Origin: Lantana camara
Lineage: Eukaryota; Streptophyta; Magnoliopsida; Lamiales; Verbenaceae
Direction: 5' to 3'
NCBI GenBank assembly: GCA_037501455.1
Contig: CM074860.1
Location: 23,147,001 to 23,211,000, forward strand
Length of the DNA: 64,000 nucleotides
A model generated the notes under the pieces. It ran no database searches. It was not told the origin of the DNA and was given only the letters and a program-made list of their open reading frames with translations. This document shows, one piece after another, positions 33,569 to 47,436 of this stretch. Both the position numbers and the translations under genes were made by a program. Positions within the stretch are counted from its first letter, which is position 1. Each line of letters starts with the position of its first letter.

Positions 33569-35016
33569 TGATAGTATGCATAAAATACATGGAAATCTCT
33601 TTTGTTTCCCCCTGAATTGGATTAGATTTCTATTTAATTTGCTTTTATTTGGCTTTTGCAGAAACATGTTGATGAATGAGGGATTTGGCAGAATTATGAA
33701 GAAAAAGATGCTAAGTGTTGAAAATGCCTGAGCCATGACCCCAATACATGATCATCCCTAAGGCCATTGCGCGTAAAACAGACCGCGGTCAACAAGAACG
33801 GCTGATTCCTCTTGTTGGGACAGGTGTCATACATGCAACAGCTTGCTAACCTGGCTTGCATGCAAGAGTTGATCCTGCATTTTTGGAAGTTTCAAGAGTC
33901 CTAATCATGTTTATTGGGACTTGTAAAAGCTGTTTTGGCCCCTTGATCTTTGTAATAGATAGACTTAAGTAGATTTTATTTTTAAGCAAGTTAAGGGAGG
34001 AAGGACGGGAAGAAATTTTAGAAATTGGAAAGTAGCAGCTAGCAGCAAAAAACAGCAGGGGATTTCTTCCTCAAAACTGTGATTTCCTTCAGTTTATAAG
34101 TTTAAAGTATTTTGGTTCCGGATTTTATTTCAATTAAGTTTATAATTCAGCTTATGATCAAAGTATTTATTGTCTATCTTGCATGACGATCCGTGGCTGA
34201 ACACATTTATTTTAGCTAAGTTGTATCTTCATTCCTTGCCAATATTTATGAGATCTAAGTGAATGAATGCGAATCTGATCTATGGTATTTATGCATGCTT
34301 TCAACGTACCTGTATAAGTTGTTTTCAAATCATCTTTCTGATCAATCGATGCCTAGATAACAACGTGATAAGGTTACACTGATACTTGATACGTAATAGT
34401 CTTGTAAAGGTGTAGAAGAACCGCACATCAGTGAGAGTTTACCACCATGTTTACTCAATAAAATGATGAAGCATGCATAATATGATTTCACAAGTCCAAG
34501 CTTCTTGAGATTTTGGATCATGATTAATATCCTTTTGGTGCTCAATGCTATCATACAGTTAAATCCTAGATACTTGTTCGCGGGACTGCTGTGTGGTAAG
34601 AATTTAATTGATGAGCTTCTCTTGATTAAGTTGAAATTAAGAAAGGATGATGTAGATAAGCTTCTTGTCTATTGTAAGTTAATCTACCATTCGATCAGAT
34701 TTGATTTTTGCATCCAGGATTAGATACAGGCATGGAATGAAGTAACAACTTAGCTAAGATATCTCACTCATAATCAACCTTCACAACTCTCTTTGCTTTC
34801 AGTCGTAGTTAATTGAAGAAATCTGATTTTATGCTTGAAATTAGTTTGTTTTAATTACACAAACAACCCCCCTTCTAAGTCTCTTTTGAATATTCTCTTG
34901 GATACATTGAATATAAATCCATCTAGTCCCTTGGGTTCGACCCTTTACTGCTATATTACAATTTTATATTTCGTATGATAAGTAAAGGATTTAATTGATG
35001 GATTCGGCAATCATCA
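33569..35016 (+). mobile_element. Solo LTR (1448 bp) inside copia D RNase H
   Basis: Flanked by the perfect 5-bp duplication GAAGT (33564-33568 and 35017-35021), with ends TGAT...ATCA. Removing it restores the copia D codons ISWK-SKKQ. No coding domain is seen inside; all ORFs are short. The stretch 'CTTGGGTTCGACCC' near 34931 is common near the 3' end of plant gypsy LTRs, so a plus-oriented gypsy solo LTR is likely. A non-autonomous element cannot be excluded, but no internal direct repeat was noticed. Confidence 0.8.
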
Positions 35017-35341
35017 GAAGTCCAAGAAGCAAACAACAGTCTCCAGATCATCCTCAGGAAATCCAATGGATAAAATACCTGCTTAAAGATCTCTGCATTC
35101 CTGACATCAATCCAACCATCATTTACTTTGATAACAAGTCTGCACTTCACATTGTTGCGAATCCTACAATCCATGAAAGAACAAAACATATCGAGATTGA
35201 TTGCCACGTAGTACGAGAGAAACTCCAAAAAGAAATCATCCATCTTCTCCCTCTCCACACATTTGCTCAAACGGCTGATATCTTCACCAAACCATTGAGT
35301 GTACCACTCCTTTCCACAACCACCTGGCCAAACTTGGCTTG
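35017..35341 (+). pseudogene. Copia D RNase H, C-terminal part
   Basis: Continues with SKKQQ, then, after a small deletion, EIQWIKYLLKDLCI, TIIYFDNKSALHIVANPTIH, ERTKHIEIDCHVVREKLQ and ADIFTKPL. These are the conserved end blocks of copia RNase H. It ends with TGA at 35340 just before the PPT. Confidence 0.88.
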
Positions 35342-35361
35342 ATCAACATCCATGCCTGCAT

Positions 35362-35379
35362 TTGGGGGGGAGGGAGGGG
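35362..35379 (+). other. G-rich polypurine tract of copia D
   Basis: GGGGGGGAGGGAGGGG directly before the 3' LTR. Four G-runs make it also a possible G-quadruplex. Confidence 0.75.
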
Positions 35380-35569
35380 CTTACGGCTGTCTACTTACTC
35401 TTGGGTTGAGGTCAAAACCTCCCAGTAGTGTCACCATCCGGTTGGTAACACTACTTGTATAAATACCTGTATTAACTGTACAAATCATTCATTATGGAAA
35501 AATACGATTTCTTCTTCATAGTTCCTTCCAGATTTCCTCTATGATTTGTGTGAGCTCTGAATATTATCA
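35380..35569 (+). repeat. 3' LTR of copia D
   Basis: Direct repeat of 18835-19025 (shared CCATCCGGTTGGTAACACTA and CTGTACAAATCATTCATTAT). Ends ATTATCA at 35569, followed by the candidate duplication ATTCAT. Confidence 0.85.
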
Positions 35570-35948
35570 ATTCATTTGAAATTATGGCAGAAACACGACT
35601 AAATTATCAAAAATAATACCAATAATTAAAGATTTTACATGAAAATTCTCAAATTTCTACATCATCCTCAACGATCATAAATTCTGTTCGAGGAAAAATA
35701 ATTTACCAATCAAATTATGCCTAAATTTATAACATACCATTGGAGCTGTAAAATATTATTATTTGCCACCTAAATTATCCCCTCTAGTTTAGATTGTCAT
35801 CTTCCTTCATTTTTCTATCTGAAAAAAAAACATGTAAGAAAAACTAGTGTATGATACTTGTTCTTGTTGATACATGTCCTCTTTCAGATAAACAAATAAA
35901 GAAAAATTGCAATTTAAACTAGAGCAAATAGTCACAAAATAACTTAAA

Positions 35949-36235
35949 CGGGGAATTCCCGAAAACTCCCCAAATGATAAGCCCAATTCCTTTTAGCTCC
36001 CCATTTTCAAAAATGATGTATTAAAACTCAAGAATCGCGTATCTAAAACCTCAAATGATGTATTTGAAATACAAGGAAAAAATCATATATCTAAATCCCA
36101 GAATCATGTATCCAAATCCCAGAATTGCGTATCTAAATCCTAGAATCGCGTATCTAAAACCCCAAATGATGTATTTGAAAATGGGGAGTTAAAAGGAAGT
36201 TTTCAAACCCATGGGGAGTTTTAAGGAATTGCCCC
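35949..36235. mobile_element. 287-bp MITE (Mutator-type) upstream of AOR pseudogene
   Basis: Imperfect terminal inverted repeats (GGGGAATTCCCGAAAACTCCCC against GGGGCAATTCCTTAAAACTC) and a perfect 9-bp duplication TAACTTAAA (35940-35948 and 36236-36244). The paralogous flank near 40771 has a single uninterrupted TAACTTAAATATTTTATA, an in-window empty site. The interior has several near-repeats of 'AGAATCGCGTATCTAAA'. Confidence 0.88.
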
Positions 36236-36545
36236 TAACTTAAAATATTTTATAATTCAAATAATAAATTGTAAATTCGGACATAAGTTGGTCATCAAAA
36301 TTAATTTTTCCTCATTTTCCCTTAATCTATTGTTAAAAAAATTGTCCATAGACATTAAATCTGAACCAAAAGGAACATCAATGTTTTCCTCATCCCTAAC
36401 TATTACTGAAAAGAGAAAATTTGTGGACTTGAAAATTTGTGGCGCCACATACCAAAAACATCAAGAACAAAGTTGATAATAAGTTAGATAAAATCTAAAA
36501 CAGTCTGCTTTATAGCCATTATTGCATTAATTTCACCTTTTATAA

Positions 36546-37356
<811 letters not shown>

Positions 37357-38160
37357 AAATAAAGGGGACAAAATGTTAGATATTGGAAACATTGCGAGCA
37401 TGTAATGAAATGTGTGTGGTATAAATAAAGATGTGCAATCCTATGAGATTTGCTTGTGTTTTGGACTTGCACATGTATTTGCTATAACGAACTATTAGAG
37501 TTTCGTAGTGGCAAGCGTATAAAGGAGTGTTGGGATAAATGTGTGGCAAATGTGCTGTGAGATCATATATCAATAAATCAATCAGTTTATTTGCTCCTTG
37601 TCAATTTATACATGAATCCTGAGTATTTTTCGATTGAATGAAAAAATGCATATATATTCGGTCCAAATAATTTACGCATCAACGTATTTTATATATTCGT
37701 GATGATTACTTTCTCTTCTTTTTTTTTCCCAATAATTCATTTTTCCGTCGGTCGAGTCGAGTCGAACTACTTAAGTGCAAAATTCTCTCTGTCACTAATA
37801 GTTGTGTTTTTAGGAATTCAAACTCGAGATCTCTGATTAAGTTAGCATAGTACAAAACCGCTAAACTATATTATTTTGTAGTACTTCCTCTATTTTCTCA
37901 TTCTTTTGCAGATTACCCCAATTTATACTTCACAAAAATTCTAACACAATTCTCATGAATTTTCATCTGATTTTAGTCACGAAGACAAACGCAAGAATTC
38001 TTGATTCTGACAAAGAAGTTCAAATCACAAGAATTATGCATTTTGTAAGGGTTGAATCGTGGAACAAGGTGTAAATTAATAATTCATAGGTGGCAGGAAT
38101 CAAAAAATGGATGAAGGAAAGGGAGAATTAAGAAATATAATTAATTACGGACGGTGAGTG
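37357..38160. other. 3' flank of AOR copy 2, no gene
   Basis: Contains sequence collinear with the 3' flank of the complete gene (37660-37720 against 44020-44090; 37985-38040 against 44205-44260), separated by an unrelated stretch near 37735-37910. No coding sequence is supported; the minus-strand ORFs over 37026-37573 are shadows. Confidence 0.55.
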
Positions 38161-38478
38161 TTAGTACCTAGTTATGTAAAAAAATTTAGTTTACCCTCAA
38201 ATGTTAAATTTTTTAAGTACTAACTCCCTATTTTTGAATTTTAATTTTTGTTTACTTCTCATTTTGTGTAAAAATATTCAATTATCCCCCACAGAAAAAG
38301 AAACGATACACAAACCATTTTGTTAACATAATACCTCATATACATAACTTCATAATTTTATTTTATATGTTAATACTTGAAAATATAATTTTCATACTTC
38401 ATATACAAAAAATAATACTTTATTTTTTGTGTGTAGGTGGATTTGTGGATAAAAATTAATTATTGATTTATATTTTCG

Positions 38479-38905
38479 AGTGTTATTTAGAAACTATCAA
38501 GTATCCAAATTATAAGAGATAGTATTGTTCGTAAAAGTCAAAGTACTTATATTTCAAATTAGAGTATTATTCATAAAGCTAAAATGTCTACGTTTATAAT
38601 TGAAGTATTATTTAGAAACATTAAAGTATTCAAATTTAAAATTAGAATATTATTTGTAAAAGTTAAAGTACTTAAATTTAAAAGTAAAAATAAAGAAAAA
38701 AAGTATTGTTCATAAAAGTTAAAGTACTTACATTTTAAATTAGTATTTATAAAAGTTAAAGTATGTAGGTTTATAATTGGAGTATTGTTCAGAAATATTA
38801 AAATATTTGAATTTAAAATTATAATATTATTCATAAAAATTAAAATACTCAAATTTAAAATTAATGTATTACTTATAAAAATTAAAGTATTTAGGTTTAA
38901 AACTG
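38479..38905 (+). repeat. AT-rich minisatellite, period about 42 bp
   Basis: About ten diverged units of the form GTATTATTYATAAAARTTAA followed by AGTAYTYAAATTTAAAATTA. Because 42 is a multiple of three, long open frames run on both strands (plus 38785-38905; minus 38571-38900) as 14-residue repeats; these are probably a consequence of the period, not genes. Confidence 0.75.
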
Positions 38906-39290
38906 AAGTGACTAGTCGAGGAGGAAGATGGGCAACTTTGACATCGACAGATGAAGCCTTAACATTCATGGAAAAACATTGCTTGCCCCACCCTTGGAGA
39001 CGGTCAATATGCATAGATGACCGCTCGGCATTACCCTGTCCCGGGGACGACAACAGTTTTAAAGCGGAGATGGGATATGCTATAGCAGTAGAATATTGGG
39101 GAAAAGGAATCACCACTAGAGCAGTCAAAATGGTCATTCCTCAAGTATTCAAGGAATTCTTTAAGCTTGTAAGGCTGCAGGCTTTTGCTATTGTGGAGAA
39201 TAAGGCCTCGCAAAGAGTGTTGGAGAAAGTTGGGTTTACGAAGGAAGGATTGCTGAGAAAGTTTATTAATATTAAAAGCCAGATTCAATA
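38906..39290 (+). pseudogene. GNAT (RimJ-type) N-acetyltransferase fragment
   Basis: The plus frame reads LTSTDEALTFMEKHCLPHPW and RRSICIDDRS, then MGYAIAVEYWGKGITTRAV, FKLVRLQAFAIVENKASQRV and LEKVGFTKEGLLRKF. These match the acetyl-CoA-binding core (the WGKGITT block corresponds to the Q/RxxGxG/A motif) of plant RimJ/RimL-like acetyltransferases. The start of the domain is missing and a segment between DDRS and KAEMGY is altered. Upstream the frame runs without a stop into the minisatellite (open frame 38785-39354, 189 codons). No intron is visible. Likely a captured or retroposed fragment; expression is unknown. Confidence 0.75.
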
Positions 39291-39354
39291 TGTACTGATT
39301 TCAATTATTTGTAAGTTTTTACTTGTATGTTTTTCTCAAGTGCTTGTCTTATGA

Positions 39355-43675
<4,321 letters not shown>

Positions 43676-44294
43676 AAATAAAGGTGGCAAAATGTTACAT
43701 ATATGAAATATTGTGACCATGTAATGAAATGTTAGTGACTTATGGCCATGATCAAAATGTGTGTGGTATAAATAAGGGATCGGAATTTCATGTTTAAGTT
43801 GGGCAAATGTGCTGTTATATTATCAATAAAAAAGATCAATGTATTTGCCGCTCATTTCAAAGTTATTCCTCATCTTATGTGAAGAGATAATTACATATGC
43901 TCCAGACTTAGGGTGATTTTGCGCACTTCCATCCGACTTTTAAAATGGTGCCATTTACCTTCCAACCTTGTCCATTTGTAAATGTACCTCTTGTACGTAT
44001 TTTCCGACATAATTATTGAAATATTTTGTCCAAATAATTTATGCATCACTATATTTTATCAACGGGTTTATGATTTCTTCGTTTATTTTCTAATTCCTCA
44101 CATTCAAAAGTTATGCACCCAATATCTTAGCTACAAGATTCCTAACACAATCATCTTGATTTTAATCTAATTTTAATCACGAAAAGAAATACGCAAACTC
44201 AAGAGAAAAAACCTCTTGATTTTGACTAAGAGGCTCAAATCAAAAGGAACTATATCGTGGATCACAATTATTGTGATTTTCATCTAATATTAAT
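43676..44294. other. 3' flank of AOR gene
   Basis: Non-coding. 44160-44275 and 45167-45275 (after removing the insertion at 44295-45177) are two tandem copies of a unit of about 130 bp containing 'TCTTGATTTTGAYKAAGA' and 'AAAAGRAAC...CGTGGAT'. A third, more diverged copy is at 37970-38060 behind AOR copy 2. Confidence 0.55.
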
Positions 44295-45177
44295 GAGTTT
44301 TTTTTTGTGGGACACCCCCAAATTAGGAATAAGTGTCATGAAAAACCCTGTGTTATAAAAATAGATTTGCTGAACTTTGTAATTTGTAAATTATTGCATA
44401 AAAAATCTTAAGTTGACTGTTTGAGTTACACGAGCCGTAAATGTTACTGAATATGTGTTTTCCCATGTGAATTACCATTTTTACTCTCCTTTATTTATTT
44501 TTAAATACAAGTGTGGTTTTATCTTTCTATTTAGCCCTAAATTTTTGGAACTCTCTTTCTTTCGTCTCTTTCAAATTTGTTTTCATACCTTCTCAAACAT
44601 TTTAATTTGAACTTAGTTATTTTTAAGGAGCATGATAAAGAGCCAATTATTGTGGTGATTCCTAATTCAATTATTTCTCAATATAAGTTTTTCTTGAAAG
44701 GTGTTCAACTGTTCGCGTGAGCGGCATTTATTTAATGGTCCATTCAGTTTTTTACAATTGAAGGCATCTGCTAAGAAAACTGAGGAAATTTCCAGCACCA
44801 AGAGGTGCAGAAAATGAAGATAAAAAAAACATGGAAAGTTATACAATTAAAACTTTATCTTCATGCTTTAGATTAATGATTGCTATTAGTCTTTCGAAAG
44901 TTTAAAAGATGTTACAAGACAAAAATTTATTGTACTAAGTGATTTTGCAAGAAAAAACAGGAAACAAACTCAGAAAACCGAATTCAACTCTTTATACTAA
45001 TGATTTATATTAAATTTAAAAAAGAATAATTTAGGAAAAATAGATTTAAAATACTAACAAATAATCTTAGGGGCAATGTGCAAATTATATGCTAACACAG
45101 AGTTTTATCAACTAATTTTTGTAACATAAAATTTTCGTTATACTTATATGTAACATAGGGATGTGTGTGGAGTTAAC
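44295..45177. mobile_element. 883-bp insertion with 12-bp target duplication, class unknown
   Basis: Perfect 12-bp repeat TCTAATATTAAT at 44283-44294 and 45178-45189. Joining the flanks restores a second copy of the local tandem unit. One end is T-rich (GAGTTTTTTTTTGTGG), compatible with a minus-strand retroposon tail; the inner ends share 'AAMYCTGTGTTA' in inverse orientation (about 44349 and, inverted, 45095). No protein or known family is recognised. Confidence 0.55.
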
Positions 45178-45189
45178 TCTAATATTAAT

Positions 45190-46374
45190 CACCAAAAAGA
45201 CAGGCACACTTAAGAAAAAATGTTCTTGATTTTGATGAAGAAGTTCAAATAAAAAAGAACCGTACCGTGGATGTTGCAAAATTAGAAAAACGGATAAATT
45301 ATTTAGACATAATATTGCTTAATTTCCGTACAAAATACTTTTAGTGGTGAAAATACAGATATAATGAAAAATGAAAGGCAAGGTGCACAGTTGTAAATTG
45401 CGTATAAGTGGAAGATTGGTTGACTTAATTGGTGAATCTAATGAGTTGTATTCGAAATGTTTAGTTTTACTACTTTAGTGATGGTACAAATAATTGACAA
45501 TTTTATTGATTTTAAACAAAATTAAAGTAGTTTATTTCCTATCATGTTATCATGGCTATTAAATATATAAATACGAGTATAAGCCCGTGAGATCGCACAA
45601 AATGTTTAATAGTACATAAATATTTATGAGTGGATATTTAATTACATATAACAAAAAAATCTATAAATTATTAATATGTGGATAATAAAAGACTCAAGAT
45701 TAAATTTATTTTTCTGAATAAAAATTAGATGAATATCTAATTAATTCATGTATATAAAACACTCACATAACATAAAATATAAATGATTAATATGCATTTT
45801 GGAATGGTAGATGGAAACAATAAGAATTTAAAAATCAAAAAATTAAAATAATGACAATCTAAAACTCAACAAACTTCTCTCAAATCTCCATAGAACAATA
45901 AGATTTAAATAATAGTAAAAAAAAAAAAAATCAATCAAACAAATAATAATTCCATCCTAACAAAAAACCGCATAAATATGTTTAAGAAGCATCTTAGGAG
46001 GTGAACATAAATGTCATTGCTAGGGGACTCATCTCTCCAACTAAACAAAAATAACAAAGAAAATAATAAAAAATAAAAATAAAAACGCAAATATGATCCT
46101 TTAACTTTCTCTGGCACTTTCTTTTTTCCCTTTTTTTTTCCTTCCTCTATCTTATTGTTTTCAACAGTTTCTTTCTTCTTATTTTCTCCCACCTATTCAA
46201 ACAAAGTCAGAAAAAAGAAGATTTTTTTTTTCCAGATTCAAGTACCTTAAAATTTTGTTGTGTCTTCTTTTTTCAAGTTTTGTGATTTTGTGTTGTAGTA
46301 AGGGACGTTTATAAATTCTACTCCGTATGTACAAGTTAAAACAGAAATGAATGTAAAAAATTTGCAATAGTAAA
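45190..46374. other. AT-rich intergenic, no gene
   Basis: Nothing supported. The minus-strand ORF 45935-46192 is Lys/Phe-rich low-complexity translation of A/T runs and has no family resemblance. Confidence 0.5.
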
Positions 46375-46610
46375 TGTGATGCCCCATACGTCCGGCCGTC
46401 TAGTTATGACGTCACGTGTCAAGTTAATTACGTATTTGTGCTATTTAATTTTAATTATATGATTTAATTGTGCATTTATTTGAATTAATTGTTTAAATTA
46501 CTTTTAAATATTTATTTTAAATTATGATTATATACTTATGATTGTAAAATCGTGAAATTTTATGCCGGCAATGTTAATTGAATGATATGATATGTTTTTA
46601 TGTTTTAATG
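46375..46610 (+). repeat. Gypsy-type LTR end fragment (TGTGATGCCCC start)
   Basis: TGTGATGCCCCATACG followed by TTAATTACG, TTTTAATTATATGA and TTATTTGAATTAATTG resembles the reverse complement of 12180-12296 (TGTGATACCCCG with the same AT-rich words). It is a candidate terminus of a Ty3/gypsy LTR in plus orientation; the other end is not seen. Confidence 0.4.
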
Positions 46611-46986
46611 TGGACCTAATTGCATTTTATTGTTTGAGCTCTGCCTCGCCCAATGTAAGTCGGCGAGATACGTTCCGATTGACTACGACCAGAGAAAGAT
46701 TGGCATCCGCTGCCATGATCCTCGCCCTCCAACGTCGAATTCATCCGCACCAACTCCACCCATTGATTGGAGCACTCATGAGTTCGGCTTTACCGTCAAC
46801 TTGGCAAAGTCGATCTATTTTAAGCGGAAAGAGAATGCCAAGAAGATGCCTCAAGGGGTCGATCCAGAGCGAGCTTTAATTCCATCCGAAATTTTCCCCG
46901 AGTTGTTTGGGGAAAAGCCATCCAAGATGCCCCTGGCCGACCCGAATTTTCTAGAGGAAGCCCCGGAGGAGAACCAAACTGAGTAG
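46609..46986 (+). pseudogene. Unrecognised protein-like fragment antisense to gypsy pol
   Basis: An open plus frame of about 125 codons with non-repetitive, protein-like composition (PIDWSTHEFGFTVNLAKSIY, ALIPSEIFPELFGEKPSK), ending in TAG at 46984. There is no ATG near its start; it opens after a stop at 46606-46608, so it is a fragment or an internal exon. It lies between the gypsy integrase end and its presumed 3' side, on the opposite strand. That is where some Tat-lineage gypsy elements carry an antisense extra ORF. That link is inference; the family is not recognised. Confidence 0.4.
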
Positions 46987-47436
46987 GTTGTCGACCCACT
47001 TGGGGTCTTATTTTGAAACATCTTGTAATTTTAGTTCTGTGTTCAACTCATAACGTAGAAGTGGCAGCCCAGCCCGGGGAGGTCGGAGAACGTTCCCGCA
47101 GTAAAATCTAAAGGGCGGAATCCCAAATTTTGTACCTGGTTGACTTTCAAGTCGATAATTTTTTAATTAATGAATCGCTTAATTTCAAGTCATTTTAACT
47201 TCATTTAAGATTATTCGAATTAGCATATTTGGATTTTATGCACGTTCAAATTAATCAAGTCTCGAATCGAAAACATGATTCATTTCGACTGGATTATTAA
47301 AGCGACAGATAAAGTATTCAAATCGCGCATTATTCGACTTATTTAACCCACCAAAGGATATGATAGATGAATTCCAGAATCGAGACTTTATTTAATGATT
47401 AGAGTCGACTAAGAAATTGTACATTTTCAAAATGAA

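Larger units (their letters stand above)
18835..35569 (+). mobile_element. Copia D (plus), nested host of E, B and a solo LTR
   Basis: Matching LTRs of about 190 bp lie at 18835-19025 and 35380-35569. The PBS is at 19026, gag 19153-20480, then a break to element E. D resumes at 33230 with the end of RT and RNase H, interrupted by a solo LTR at 33569-35016, and ends in a G-rich PPT at 35362-35379. Protease remainder, integrase and most of RT are missing: a deletion near 20480-20500 removed them together with the 3' half of E. It is the outermost, oldest layer of the stack and is non-coding. Confidence 0.85.

Noticed and set aside
33569..35016. Complete non-autonomous retrotransposon instead of a solo LTR
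   Set aside because: No internal direct repeat, PBS or PPT was noticed, and the TG...CA ends with a 5-bp duplication fit a solo LTR; not fully excluded.
38571..39137. 188-codon minus ORF
   Set aside because: Mostly the minisatellite read in its 14-codon period, plus antisense of the GNAT fragment.
45935..46192. 85-codon minus ORF rich in Lys and Phe
   Set aside because: Translation of A/T homopolymers; low complexity.
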